This document shows positions 1 through 8,681 of a stretch of 64,000 nt of DNA, in pieces. Numbering within the stretch: position 1 is the stretch's first letter; the number at the start of each line of letters is the position of its first letter. The notes under the pieces were generated by a model that saw only the letters and a list, made by a program, of their open reading frames with translations, had not been told where the DNA came from and did not search any database. The position numbers and the translations under genes were made by a program. The DNA is from Shewanella sp. c952 (GTDB lineage Bacteria > Pseudomonadota > Gammaproteobacteria > Enterobacterales > Shewanellaceae): NCBI RefSeq assembly GCF_019654975.1, contig NZ_BPEW01000003.1, positions 1-64,000 of the forward strand, given 5' to 3'.

Positions 1-59
1 GCGTGAAGTCATCTTTCATACTTCGCCGAAGACGCTAGGTCGTTGGCTTGAGGAGGCGT
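1..59 (-). other. rRNA operon leader (5' part)
   Basis: This is the transcribed stretch immediately downstream, on the minus strand, of a strong rRNA-type promoter. The mature 16S sequence is not inside the window and is inferred to start beyond the left edge. No ORF fits here. The call rests on the promoter architecture at 60-87 and 287-314, not on any rRNA sequence seen. Confidence 0.6.
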
Positions 60-87
60 ATTCTACACTCTCCAGTGGCGGCGTCAA
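60..87 (-). promoter_or_regulatory. rRNA operon proximal promoter
   Basis: Read on the minus strand the sequence gives TTGACG, a 16-bp spacer, then TAGAAT followed by a GC-rich discriminator (ACGCCTCC). This is the classic stringent rrn promoter layout, with a GC discriminator after the -10. It points left, out of the window. Confidence 0.75.
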
Positions 88-286
88 GCGCTTATTTTAA
101 GAAGTTTTTCAAGCGATGATTTCTTAATCACTCTCGTGAAAAGAAGCATTACCCGAAGCCCTTAAAGCGTTTGTCACCTGAATCAAATTCCCGAAGGTTT
201 TTAACTCTCTAACACCGCTGCAAGTCCCGTACTACCTAAGCTTTCGTTTAGTTAGTTGGCCTGCTGTGCCGTGTCAGTGGATGCGC

Positions 287-314
287 ATTATAGGGAAATC
301 CTGACAGAGCACAA
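287..314 (-). promoter_or_regulatory. rRNA operon distal promoter
   Basis: On the minus strand there is TTGTGC, a 16-bp spacer and a consensus TATAAT followed by GCGC, again a GC-rich discriminator. It lies about 200 bp upstream of the proximal promoter, as expected for tandem rrn promoters. The roughly 200 bp between the two promoters hold no ORF. Confidence 0.65.
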
Positions 315-373
315 GGGGCTAAATGAGAAAAAATGAAATAATACGTCTAAGCGGACGTTTCTCAAACGATACG

Positions 374-400
374 CACAAAAAAGGGGCTAAAAGCCCCTTT
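374..400 (-). terminator. Terminator downstream of gmhB
   Basis: A 7-bp stem (AGGGGCT / AGCCCCT) with an AAA loop is followed on the minus strand by a run of six T. It would insulate the gmhB transcript from the rrn promoters just beyond. Confidence 0.75.
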
Positions 401-527
401 AAACTGTCATTTTCACAGATTCGCCATCTCAAAATTCTAATCACTACAGCAAAACATCGCCAAAATGCACAGTTTGGTGCTACCCCTTTATATACTGAGC
501 AGGATAACAAATCAGGCTACATACGAT

Positions 528-1085
528 TTAGTTTACCTCAGCCGCTAAATAGGCGGGCAGCTCAGCCACCGAGTCAAGTACCACTGTTGCAGCAGCAATC
601 GCTTCATCTGTTACAGATTTACCTGTGCGTACCAGCACGCGAGTCGGAATACCTGCTGCTTTGGCGGCCAACATGTCATCACGTTTATCACCGACCATAA
701 CAGAGCGGCTTAAATCAATTTTCAAAAACTCAGCAGCAGTTAACATCATTCCAGGTTTAGGTTTACGGCAATCACAATCAATCTTGTACTCCCCCACTCC
801 TTTTTCTGCATGATGAGGACAGTAATAAATACCGTCTAGCTCTACACCTTTATCAGCAAAATTCCAATCCATCCATTCTGTTAATGTATGAAACTGCTCC
901 TCGGTGTACATACCCCGGGCTATACCTGATTGATTGGTCACAACAGCAAGAAGGTAGCCTGCTTTCTTTAATGAGAGACAAGCCTCGAAGACGCCGTCGA
1001 CATATTCAAAATCATCGACTTTATGTACATAGCCGTGATCTATATTAATAACGCCATCTCTATCTAAAAAAACTGCTCGTTTCAC
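528..1085 (-). CDS. gmhB: D-glycero-beta-D-manno-heptose 1,7-bisphosphate 7-phosphatase
   Basis: Cytoplasmic HAD-superfamily phosphatase of ADP-heptose synthesis. It removes the C7 phosphate of heptose bisphosphate for the LPS inner core. HAD motif I is seen as DRDGV near residue 9, motif II as TNQSG near residue 51, then CRKPKPGM near residue 106 and the GDKRDD metal-binding motif near residue 137. The Cys/His pattern CPHH...CDC is the structural zinc site of the GmhB subfamily. The length of 185 residues is normal for the family. It is monocistronic here, with a terminator at 374-400 and an rRNA operon beyond, a gmhB-rrn arrangement that is common in gammaproteobacteria. Confidence 0.95.
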   Translation of the reverse strand: MKRAVFLDRDGVINIDHGYVHKVDDFEYVDGVFEACLSLKKAGYLLAVVTNQSGIARGMYTEEQFHTLTEWMDWNFADKGVELDGIYYCPHHAEKGVGEYKIDCDCRKPKPGMMLTAAEFLKIDLSRSVMVGDKRDDMLAAKAAGIPTRVLVRTGKSVTDEAIAAATVVLDSVAELPAYLAAEVN

Positions 1086-1211
1086 AATACTATCTCTCTA
1101 CTCTTTGATGCCGCTATTATTCCATTCATTAGAAACAATTGCACCGTGAACTTGCTATAAAAGCAGTAATACAGTGTAATAAATAAAATATACAATAATA
1201 AGGGTGAGGAC

Positions 1212-2528
1212 GTGACTTTAGACATCTATCAACAAAGGCGAGTAGCACTACTTAATCAATTACCTGAAAACAGTTTAGTGTTGCTCGCGGGTTACCAGCA
1301 AAAAGTGCGCAGTAAAAATATTAAGTATCACTTCAGGCAAGACAACAATTTCTTTTATTTAACCGGTTTTGATGAACCTGACGCCATTGCGTTGCTAATT
1401 AAGAGTGAAACAACTTCTTTTCAGCTATTCCTAAGACCCAAGGATAAAGATCAAGAGGTCAATTTTGGCACTCGCGCTGGTGTTAGCGGAGCTGTCGAAC
1501 ACTACAATGCTGACCATGCCTACCCTGTTAGCGAGTTTACCACTCAGCTTTTATGCCAGATGAAGGGCATTACGAGCTTTTATGTTTGTGACGAAACAGA
1601 CCGCTTCTCTTCCGAGATCGTTAGCTGGACTAATCATCACAGACATAATGGCTCGTTCGATACCCCTAAGCAGTTTGTAGCAATAAAGCAACTAGCTGAA
1701 GTACTACACCAGCATAGATTAATTAAAACGGAAGATGAGATACAAAACATTCGTCTTGCAGTCAAAGCGTCAATATTCGCACACAAGAAAGTCATGCAAG
1801 CCTGTAGTCCAGGCATAAATGAACGCGAACTCTCTGCGCTATTTAATTTCAGTATTGCCAATAAAGGCTGTAGCGATGTGGCCTATCCTAATATAGTTGC
1901 GTCAGGAAACAATGCTTGCTGTTTACACTATGAAGAAAATTGTTGCGAGTTAGAAGATGGACAGATGCTTTTGATCGATGCTGGCGCTGAATGTCAATAT
2001 TATGCCTCAGACATTACCCGCAGTTACCCTGTGAACGGAAAATTCAGCAATGAGCAAAGAGCAATTTATCAGATAGTACTAAACGCACTAGACCGAGCTA
2101 TCGAGATGATAAAACCGGGACTTGCTTGGAATTTAATTAACGAGACCTGTATGAAGGTAATGGCTTGCGGGCTCAAAGAGCTTGGTCTTTTAACTGGATC
2201 AATTGAGCACATTATGGCAACCGAGAGTTATAAGCGCTTTACGGTTCATAAAACTGGCCATTGGTTAGGCATGGATGTACATGATGTAGGTTCCTACCAT
2301 GACACTGCAGGCAATTGGCGCCGACTAGAAAATGGTATGGTGTTTACTATCGAGCCAGGGATATATATTCCTCTAGATGCAACAGATGTCCCTGAGGGTT
2401 ATCGTGGTATGGGCATTCGCATTGAAGATGACATATTAGTAACCGATTGCAGTTTTGAGAATTTGTCTAAAGATATACCAAGAACCGTTGATGAAATTGA
2501 GAATTTTATGGCCGAGGCTGATGGATAA
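1212..2528 (+). CDS. pepP: Xaa-Pro aminopeptidase (M24B, PepP-type)
   Basis: Cytosolic metallo-aminopeptidase that removes N-terminal residues preceding proline. An N-terminal AMP_N domain (residues about 5-135) precedes a pita-bread catalytic domain. Dinuclear metal ligands are visible: Asp in LLIDAGAE, Asp in SDITRSYP, His in HKTGHWLGMDVHD, Glu in FTIEPGIY and Glu in GIRIEDD. The length of 438 residues matches E. coli PepP. The start is GTG, chosen because GGTGAGG lies just upstream. It is not next to ubiH or visC, so it could be a second PepP paralogue rather than the canonical locus. Confidence 0.88.
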   Translation: MTLDIYQQRRVALLNQLPENSLVLLAGYQQKVRSKNIKYHFRQDNNFFYLTGFDEPDAIALLIKSETTSFQLFLRPKDKDQEVNFGTRAGVSGAVEHYNADHAYPVSEFTTQLLCQMKGITSFYVCDETDRFSSEIVSWTNHHRHNGSFDTPKQFVAIKQLAEVLHQHRLIKTEDEIQNIRLAVKASIFAHKKVMQACSPGINERELSALFNFSIANKGCSDVAYPNIVASGNNACCLHYEENCCELEDGQMLLIDAGAECQYYASDITRSYPVNGKFSNEQRAIYQIVLNALDRAIEMIKPGLAWNLINETCMKVMACGLKELGLLTGSIEHIMATESYKRFTVHKTGHWLGMDVHDVGSYHDTAGNWRRLENGMVFTIEPGIYIPLDATDVPEGYRGMGIRIEDDILVTDCSFENLSKDIPRTVDEIENFMAEADG

Positions 2529-2543
2529 GTAATGATTAAAATT

Positions 2544-2573
2544 ACAAGCCACACTAAGTGTTGGCTTGTTTTC
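2544..2573 (+). terminator. Terminator after the aminopeptidase gene
   Basis: Stem ACAAGCCA / TGGCTTGT with a 10-nt loop that can itself pair (CAC/GTG), followed by TTTTC. It lies 15 bp after the stop codon. Confidence 0.6.
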
Positions 2574-2617
2574 ATTATCGTCATATAAATTTCAAACAAC
2601 AGTTTTCTGTTTTTTGA

Positions 2618-2800
2618 CTACCAACTATTTGGATTAATCAGATCTGCCGCAGTGCCACCACCGAGAGCATAAAAAAGTGAAATAAAGCTCCAGATAATTG
2701 TAAGACCTAAAAGGAAGTTTACGATTGTCATCAGATCATCGAGTAAGATCCAGGGGTTTTCCAGTACGCTATGAAAGTAATCAAGTAGTTTATTTATCAC
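2618..2800 (-). CDS. Small hypothetical membrane protein (60 aa)
   Basis: An unrecognised short ORF starting with GTG. Residues about 25-50 form one hydrophobic helix (MTIVNFLLGLTIIWSFISLF) ending in GGG, so a single-pass inner-membrane micropeptide is plausible. The ribosome binding site is poor. The ORF sits alone between the aminopeptidase terminator and the FAD dehydrogenase. The hydrophobic profile supports a real gene; the weak start signal argues against it. Confidence 0.4.
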   Translation of the reverse strand: MINKLLDYFHSVLENPWILLDDLMTIVNFLLGLTIIWSFISLFYALGGGTAADLINPNSW

Positions 2801-2976
2801 TGTTTATCTATAACTTATGTATTGCCTAACCCAAATTTTAATATGCCTATTTAGAGATAGATAGCAGCTGGCTAACTAACCGAATACTTTACGACCCGCT
2901 TAGTAACCAATTGCCTATTAATGTATCAACTCTTATACATAAAGAACTTCTAGCTATATAGCTGCTGCCTCTATAT

Positions 2977-4260
2977 TCAGCCCCATGAAGAAAATCTATC
3001 TATCCTATAAGGTTGCAAGTCAATATTTGCTTGTTCACCAACCACCTCTTGCGCCAACAACTTAGCAGTCAATGCTGACCATGTTAGTCCTAAGTGCTGA
3101 TGACCGAACGAAAAGAATACATTCGACTGTGTAACACTGCGCCCCACAATTGGCAAACTATCAGGTAAAGAGGGCCGAAATCCCATCCAGCGCTCACCAT
3201 CAGTAGCGACTGCACTTTCAAACAACGTTGGCAGTAGTGCTTTCCCATGAGTGAACAAACAATCAGCTCTTGCCGGAACTAGAGGTGCCTTTAACCCGCC
3301 AAACTCTACCGTTCCCGCCAGACGAGTTCCGTCAGTCATAGGCGTAATAATAAACTTACGATTATAGGAGGCAACAGGACGTGACAGCGTGCTTATTTGC
3401 GGCATCATTAAATGGTAGCCTCGCTCTGATTCTAATGGAACCGAGTAGCCTAACTGTTTAGCAAAAGGTTTTGACCAAGCACCCGCCGCGATAACTAATT
3501 TTTTAATTTGTTTGCTTGTTCCATTAGCCATCTCCAGCTGGATAGTTGAACTGGTCTTAGCGGCTGCAACTTTTACAAGCTCTTCAGTAACTAACTTCCC
3601 ACCTAACGACATGAACTTTAACTCTAACGCCTTACACAAACGATAAGGATCACTGGTATGGCCAACCTGAGTGAAATACAAACCATGAGTAATCGACTGG
3701 CTTAAAGAAGGCTCAAGCATTCTAACTTCTGTTCCATCGAGTAACTGCACGTCAACACCAGCATTCGCATATACCGTTAGTTCTTTTTGTACTTCATCTA
3801 TGGGAGTCTCTTCAAAAACAAGCAAACTGCCGTTTAGGGTTAATAACTGTTCACAACCACAAAAGCGCACTAGCTCCTTCATCGCAGCAATAGAGCTTTG
3901 GTTAAGTGCTTTTATCGCTCTCGTATTTTTAGCGCGGCGCCCTGGTAACATATTAACCAAAAAGCGCATAAACCATGGCAAGGCTTTGACAAAGTATTTA
4001 GGTTGGATCCTAAAAGGACCTAAAGGATCCATCAGCATACCAGGTAATTTGGCTATAATAGCGGGATCAGCTAATGGAAAGACTTGTTCTGTCGCAAAGT
4101 GGCCAGCATTCCCCTGAGAAGCGCCAGAGCCGGCTCCTTCTTTATCTATGATAGTGACATCAAATCCTTTTCGTTGAAGCTCTATTGCTGCAGCAAGTCC
4201 AACAATACCGGCCCCAACTATAGTAATCGTTGCACCATGCTCATCGTCGTATTCTTTCAT
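2977..4260 (-). CDS. FAD-dependent D-hydroxyproline dehydrogenase (DadA-like)
   Basis: DAO-fold flavoprotein related to D-amino acid dehydrogenase DadA. The dinucleotide-binding motif GAGIVGLAAAIEL is at residues 16-28, followed by a substrate domain and a C-terminal FAD-contacting region (GFRPSLPDSLPIVG, then FGHQHLGLTWS). In this context it would oxidise cis-4-hydroxy-D-proline, made by the epimerase at 5966-6967, to pyrroline-4-hydroxy-2-carboxylate, passing electrons to the respiratory chain. It lies 24 bp downstream of the dehydratase gene, in one transcript. AAGGA precedes the ATG. The substrate is inferred from neighbours; a generic D-amino acid dehydrogenase is the alternative. Confidence 0.8.
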   Translation of the reverse strand: MKEYDDEHGATITIVGAGIVGLAAAIELQRKGFDVTIIDKEGAGSGASQGNAGHFATEQVFPLADPAIIAKLPGMLMDPLGPFRIQPKYFVKALPWFMRFLVNMLPGRRAKNTRAIKALNQSSIAAMKELVRFCGCEQLLTLNGSLLVFEETPIDEVQKELTVYANAGVDVQLLDGTEVRMLEPSLSQSITHGLYFTQVGHTSDPYRLCKALELKFMSLGGKLVTEELVKVAAAKTSSTIQLEMANGTSKQIKKLVIAAGAWSKPFAKQLGYSVPLESERGYHLMMPQISTLSRPVASYNRKFIITPMTDGTRLAGTVEFGGLKAPLVPARADCLFTHGKALLPTLFESAVATDGERWMGFRPSLPDSLPIVGRSVTQSNVFFSFGHQHLGLTWSALTAKLLAQEVVGEQANIDLQPYRIDRFSSWG

Positions 4261-4284
4261 TATTAATTCCTTAACAGCCGCTGT

Positions 4285-5325
4285 TTAGCGCAACATAAAT
4301 CCATTTTGAAACACATCATCTGGGTCAATAAAGAACTGATGCTTCCCTGTAATAAATGATCTTCCTGATACTTCAGGAACAACTGCATGCTTGCCAAAAT
4401 ATAGCGACTCTGCGTTAGCGCTGACAATCATTCTTCCGTCGACGATACTTTCAATCATCAATTCATCGTTCAGCTCAACCTCACCTTTTGCGTGCAGTAA
4501 TGCTATTCGGCCGGCCACTCCCGTTCCTGTTGGTGAACGGTCTACCTCTCCATCTGCAAAAATACACACATGACGCGAGTGCGCTTCATTATTAGTTACC
4601 TTTTTCGAAGTGAAAATTGTTCCATACAGAAAACTCAACTCCTCCTCAACCGGATGATTAAGTGGATGAGCCGCAATGACGGCATGCTTTATACGTCTCC
4701 CTATATCAATTAACTGCGCCACATTACCTTGTGAACAGCTAATGCCGTGCTCGTCAGCATCAACATAGGCGTAATATGCACCACCAAAGCCAATGTCATA
4801 ACGTACTTGCCCAAAACCATTGACCATTACTTCGCAGTCTATTGCTTCAGCCCAAGAATCCACATTTTTAAAGCTAGCGCGAACTTTACCTTCAAAATCA
4901 CGATAAGCGGTTGCTGTGATTAACCCCGCTGGGGCATCAATTTTTATCACTCGAGGAAGATTATGAAGCACAATACAGCCTGTTTCACACATCACTTTTA
5001 CAAGCGCTAAAATGCCATGACCACACATAGAGCTATAGCCTTCATTATGTAAAAATAGCACACCGAAATCAGCTCCATCTGTCACTGGTTCAGTAACCAA
5101 TGCACCATACATATCAGCATGTCCTCGTGGCTCATGCATGAGCAATTTGCGATAAACATCCCAGTTTTCAGCAACAAATTTGCGTTTATCTAAAATAGTT
5201 TCACCTTTTATTTCAGGGTAGCCAGAGGTAATAATTCGCAGCGGCTCCCCTTCTGTATGTGCATCAATCGTTTTGAACACTCTATAAGAGCTTGCCAGCT
5301 CTGGACTGATATCAATTTCGGTCAT
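4285..5325 (-). CDS. trans-3-hydroxy-L-proline dehydratase (proline racemase family)
   Basis: Proline racemase-fold enzyme of 346 residues. The first catalytic cysteine is present in SSMCGHG (C101). The second position reads DRSPTGTG, with Thr266 in place of Cys. In this family a Cys/Thr pair marks trans-3-hydroxy-L-proline dehydratases, which eliminate water to give pyrroline-2-carboxylate; a Cys/Cys pair marks racemases and epimerases. It is the first gene of a leftward pair with the FAD dehydrogenase and diverges from the deaminase remnant. GntR-like operators lie in the shared upstream region. No pyrroline-2-carboxylate reductase is nearby, so that step must be encoded elsewhere. Confidence 0.85.
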   Translation of the reverse strand: MTEIDISPELASSYRVFKTIDAHTEGEPLRIITSGYPEIKGETILDKRKFVAENWDVYRKLLMHEPRGHADMYGALVTEPVTDGADFGVLFLHNEGYSSMCGHGILALVKVMCETGCIVLHNLPRVIKIDAPAGLITATAYRDFEGKVRASFKNVDSWAEAIDCEVMVNGFGQVRYDIGFGGAYYAYVDADEHGISCSQGNVAQLIDIGRRIKHAVIAAHPLNHPVEEELSFLYGTIFTSKKVTNNEAHSRHVCIFADGEVDRSPTGTGVAGRIALLHAKGEVELNDELMIESIVDGRMIVSANAESLYFGKHAVVPEVSGRSFITGKHQFFIDPDDVFQNGFMLR

Positions 5326-5354
5326 TTTCAGTTTTTTCCTTTGTTGAATTGCAT

Positions 5355-5366
5355 ATTGTATACAAT
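5355..5366. promoter_or_regulatory. GntR-type operator palindrome
   Basis: Perfect 12-bp palindrome ATTGTATACAAT in the 167-bp gap between the divergent hydroxyproline genes, about 30 bp upstream of the dehydratase start. The core GTATAC is typical of FCD-type GntR regulators. The regulator at 8682-9353 is the obvious candidate. Confidence 0.6.
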
Positions 5367-5426
5367 TTACCGAGAGTGAGTTAGTTGCTCTAATTCACTA
5401 CTTAGGGTCTTTTATTTTTTAATCTC

Positions 5427-5438
5427 GAGTATACAATA
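5427..5438. promoter_or_regulatory. Second, degenerate GntR-type operator
   Basis: GTATACAAT repeats nine bases of the palindrome at 5355-5366, with a diverged left arm (CGA instead of ATT). It is about 70 bp away on the side of the rightward genes. Two spaced sites fit cooperative repression of both divergent transcripts. Confidence 0.45.
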
Positions 5439-5492
5439 TCCCACAAACAACTAGAATTTCAAACGTAAAAATGTAGTGATAGAGGCTTAAAT

Positions 5493-5888
5493 ATGAAGGT
5501 AAACTGGCAAGGTGTTTCCCCAGCTATCTCAACTCAGTTATATGACCATGGGACTATCAATTTCGAGTCAAATACTCGCACATTGGAAGATCTAATCAGA
5601 GATGCGATTGACGGAATTATTGCTCTTGGCACCATAAGAGATAATGCATTTTTAAGCCCTGAAGAGAAGCCCTATTTTATCAAACACACTGTTGAAACAG
5701 TTAAAGGTCGTATATTAGTTCTGAGTGGTTGTATTAAAAATACTGCAGAGCAAGTCTTGGCTCGCGGTAGCAAAAATTGCCGTAGGCCACGTTTACCTTT
5801 AATCGGTAAGGAAAGAGCATACGATGAGCAAGTGATTGCTCAATCACTTGCCACTCGCATTGATCTAGACAAGTACAATATCGACTAA
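5493..5888 (+). pseudogene. DapA-family deaminase remnant (in-frame internal deletion)
   Basis: The 131-codon ORF resembles both ends of a roughly 300-residue dihydrodipicolinate synthase-family protein. In hydroxyproline clusters this is pyrroline-4-hydroxy-2-carboxylate deaminase, which makes 2-oxoglutarate semialdehyde. Residues 1-90 match the N-terminus (MKVNWQGV, then ALGTIRDNAFLSPEEK where the family normally has GTIGEN). Residues from about 93 match the C-terminal tail (RPRLPLIGKERAY...LDKYNID). The middle, roughly 170 residues carrying the Schiff-base lysine, is absent without a frameshift. A functional enzyme is very unlikely. Family lengths and consensus are from memory. Confidence 0.8.
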
Positions 5889-5965
5889 ATATAAGTCATG
5901 TCTCCAAGCGCTGGTTCCATTTTTAGCGGGCTCAGCACAATAACTATAATAGTGGAATTAAATAC

Positions 5966-6967
5966 ATGCTAAAAGGCACTTTCTTTTGCATTGATGCACA
6001 TACTTGCGGCAACCCTGTAAGGCTGGTGACCAGTGGTCACCCCAACCTAGTCGGCAAAACTATGAGCGAGAAAAGACAACATTTTCTTCGTGAATATGAT
6101 TGGATCCGCAAGGGCCTTATGTTTGAGCCTAGAGGGCACGACATGATGTCAGGGGCCTTCCTCTACCCACCCTGTTCAGAGAATGCTGACGCATCTATTC
6201 TATTCATTGAAACAAGCGGCTGCTTGCCTATGTGTGGTCATGGGACCATAGGCACAATAACTGCTGCCATAGAATCTGGATTATTGACTGCGAAAATACC
6301 AGGAAAACTCATCATTGATGTTCCTGCAGGGCAAATCAAAATTGATTATCAGGCAACGGCTAACAAAATAGATTGGGTTAAAATTTATAACGTTCCAGCC
6401 TATCTCGCCCATCAAGACGTAATACTGGATATTCCTGGCTTGGGCACACTAAAAGTAGACGTGTCATATGGTGGTAATTACTACGTGATTGTCGATCCAC
6501 AACAAAATTTCCCAGGCTTACGTCATTGGACGGCTGCAGATATTTTACGCTGGAGTCCAATAGTTAGGCAGGTCGCTCATGAACAGCTCACTTGTATTCA
6601 TCCAAATGACCCTACAGTTAGCGGAGTGAGTCATGTTCTTTGGACTGGCGATACTATCTCAGAAGGTTCCGATGGCGCTAACGCTGTATTTTATGGCGAT
6701 AAAGCGATAGACCGCTCTCCGTGTGGAACAGGAACCAGCGCAAGGCTTGCACAACTTTATGCAAAAGGGCTGCTGCAAGCGGGTGATGAATATACTCACG
6801 AAAGCATTATCGGTAGCCAATTTGTAGGACGAATAGAAGCAGCGGCACAAGTCGGTGAGTTCTCGGGGATTATGCCTAGTATTAAAGGCTGGGCCAGAAT
6901 AACAGGCAACAATGCCATCACAATTGATGATGACGACCCATACGCCTTCGGCTTTCAGGTCGTGTAA
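5966..6967 (+). CDS. 4-hydroxyproline 2-epimerase
   Basis: Proline racemase-family enzyme, 333 residues, with both catalytic cysteines: C90 in LPMCGHG and C253 in DRSPCGTGT. These two thiols act as the acid/base pair that inverts C2, converting trans-4-hydroxy-L-proline to cis-4-hydroxy-D-proline. It follows the deaminase remnant and precedes the semialdehyde dehydrogenase, the usual order of the pathway. Proline racemase is the alternative, but the cluster makes hydroxyproline more likely. It is clearly diverged from its Cys/Thr paralogue at 4285-5325. Confidence 0.88.
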   Translation: MLKGTFFCIDAHTCGNPVRLVTSGHPNLVGKTMSEKRQHFLREYDWIRKGLMFEPRGHDMMSGAFLYPPCSENADASILFIETSGCLPMCGHGTIGTITAAIESGLLTAKIPGKLIIDVPAGQIKIDYQATANKIDWVKIYNVPAYLAHQDVILDIPGLGTLKVDVSYGGNYYVIVDPQQNFPGLRHWTAADILRWSPIVRQVAHEQLTCIHPNDPTVSGVSHVLWTGDTISEGSDGANAVFYGDKAIDRSPCGTGTSARLAQLYAKGLLQAGDEYTHESIIGSQFVGRIEAAAQVGEFSGIMPSIKGWARITGNNAITIDDDDPYAFGFQVV

Positions 6968-6983
6968 TTAAACACTAAATTAT

Positions 6984-6999
6984 TGAGCATGCATGCTCA
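6984..6999. repeat. 16-bp perfect palindrome in the intergenic gap
   Basis: TGAGCATGCATGCTCA is a perfect palindrome lying between the epimerase stop and the dehydrogenase start, and it abuts the ribosome binding site CAGGAG. It could be an operator or an intra-operon hairpin. No other copy was noticed in the window. Confidence 0.5.
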
Positions 7000-7008
7000 G
7001 GAGTAAAT

Positions 7009-8574
7009 ATGACAGATTTAACAAGCGTTGCAATAAATGGCCAACACTTTATCAATGGCGAGTGGACTAACGAAGCATTGCAATTTAATAGCATGAACCC
7101 TGTGCTGAATGAAAAAACACAGTGGCAATTCGCTTCCGCTAACACCAAAAATATCGAAGCTGCCGTGAGTGCTGCAAAACAAGCATTCCTATCTTATCGA
7201 CGCACCACTGATGAGCAACGCGCTGATTTTTTGGACGCGATAGCAGAAGAGATCCAAACTGATATAGCCGCCATAACAGAAACTGCGCATATTGAAACTG
7301 GCTTACCTATGCCACGTCTACAAGGTGAAACCGGTAGAACATGTGGACAACTCAAGCTATTCGCAAACACACTGCGAGCGCCAATCAATAATGTGCTTGT
7401 TGATCTTGCCAACCCAGAAAGACAACCTTTACCAAAGCCTGATACTCGCTTAGGTACTTTACCCATCGGCCCTGTAGCCGTTTTTGGAGCCTCTAATTTT
7501 CCGCTAGCGTTTTCAACTGCGGGAGGTGATACAGCTTCTGCACTAGCAGCAGGTTGCACTGTCGTCGTAAAAGGCCACCCAGCACACGCAGCTACCAGTG
7601 AACTTGTGACCGCTGCAATTGCTCGCGCGGCTAGTCGTTGTAATATGCCTGCAGGCGTTTTTAACCTTATTCAGGCGACAGAACCTCAAGCTTCTACTGA
7701 ACTTGTAAACCATAGTGCGATAAAAGCAGTTGGCTTTACAGGCTCTTTAAAAGTCGGTCGTATTTTAGCTGATATTTGCGCAGCTAGAGCTGAACCGATC
7801 CCTTTTTATGGTGAGTTAGGCTCTATTAACCCTCAATTTTTACTGGGCGAACTGTTAACAGATCAAGCGGAAAGCTTAGCAACAACTCAAGTGCAGTCGA
7901 TGATGATGGGACACGGTCAGTTCTGTACCAGTCCAGGTGTTGTTGTTGCTATAAAGGGAGAAGCGCTTAACCGCTATCTTGCTACTATGGCTGAAAAAAT
8001 CGCGCAAGAATCCGCTGCGAGTATGCTGACAGCGGGTATTGCAACGACCTTCCAATCGCAAGTCGACGCTCTGTTAAACAATCAATCAGTTTCACTGATA
8101 TCACAAGGCAAGTCCTCTGCTGCTAACCACTTTACACGCCCTGCAGCAGTAAAAATTGAAGCAGAAGATTATCTAGCCTCTCAAGCACTGCAACAGGAAG
8201 TATTTGGTCCATTCGCTGTGGTTGTCGCATGTAATGACTTAGCGCAGATGGAACTGATAGCTGAGCAGATGGAAGGCCAATTAACCGCTTCGATTCATGG
8301 TCTAAAACCTGAACTAGCTGAAAACACACAATTGATAGAGTCGGTGTCATTCAATGTTGGTCGCTTGATTTTCAACCAAATGCCAACGGGTGTTGAAGTC
8401 TGTCACTCAATGAACCATGGTGGTCCCTACCCTGCGAGCACTGATAGTCGCACCACTTCTGTTGGTAGCCAAGCTAAAGCTCGCTTTGAACGCCCTTTGT
8501 GTATCCAAAACATGCCTATGTCTCTTTTGCCATGCCGGTTAAAAGAAGACCAAGCTAACATCATCACATTCTAA
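7009..8574 (+). CDS. 2-oxoglutarate semialdehyde dehydrogenase (NADP+)
   Basis: Aldehyde dehydrogenase of 521 residues that oxidises 2-oxoglutarate semialdehyde to 2-oxoglutarate, the last step of hydroxyproline breakdown. Visible motifs are the cofactor loop FGASNFPLAFS (159-169), the GFTGSLKVGR turn (242-251), the general base Glu269 in FYGELGSINP, and the catalytic Cys306 in GHGQFCTSPG. It sits 41 bp after the epimerase gene and probably belongs to the same transcript. The ribosome binding site is GGAG. The protein looks intact although its upstream partner, the deaminase, is decayed. Confidence 0.88.
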   Translation: MTDLTSVAINGQHFINGEWTNEALQFNSMNPVLNEKTQWQFASANTKNIEAAVSAAKQAFLSYRRTTDEQRADFLDAIAEEIQTDIAAITETAHIETGLPMPRLQGETGRTCGQLKLFANTLRAPINNVLVDLANPERQPLPKPDTRLGTLPIGPVAVFGASNFPLAFSTAGGDTASALAAGCTVVVKGHPAHAATSELVTAAIARAASRCNMPAGVFNLIQATEPQASTELVNHSAIKAVGFTGSLKVGRILADICAARAEPIPFYGELGSINPQFLLGELLTDQAESLATTQVQSMMMGHGQFCTSPGVVVAIKGEALNRYLATMAEKIAQESAASMLTAGIATTFQSQVDALLNNQSVSLISQGKSSAANHFTRPAAVKIEAEDYLASQALQQEVFGPFAVVVACNDLAQMELIAEQMEGQLTASIHGLKPELAENTQLIESVSFNVGRLIFNQMPTGVEVCHSMNHGGPYPASTDSRTTSVGSQAKARFERPLCIQNMPMSLLPCRLKEDQANIITF

Positions 8575-8592
8575 ACATTTCAAATTATGTAC

Positions 8593-8618
8593 AGGGAAAC
8601 AAGTTGTTTCCCTTTCAT
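8593..8618 (+). terminator. Weak terminator after the semialdehyde dehydrogenase gene
   Basis: Near-perfect inverted repeat AGGGAAACAA / TTGTTTCCCT around a single G, followed by TTCATTAT. The stem is good but the T-run is poor, so partial read-through into the GntR gene is possible. Confidence 0.45.
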
Positions 8619-8681
8619 TATACTTATTTAAACGGTAATCTAAGAAAATCGTCTTGAACAACTAACATAAAAACAGGATAT

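Noticed and set aside
323..700. 125-codon plus-strand ORF
   Set aside because: It runs across the gmhB terminator and antisense to gmhB; composition is not protein-like.
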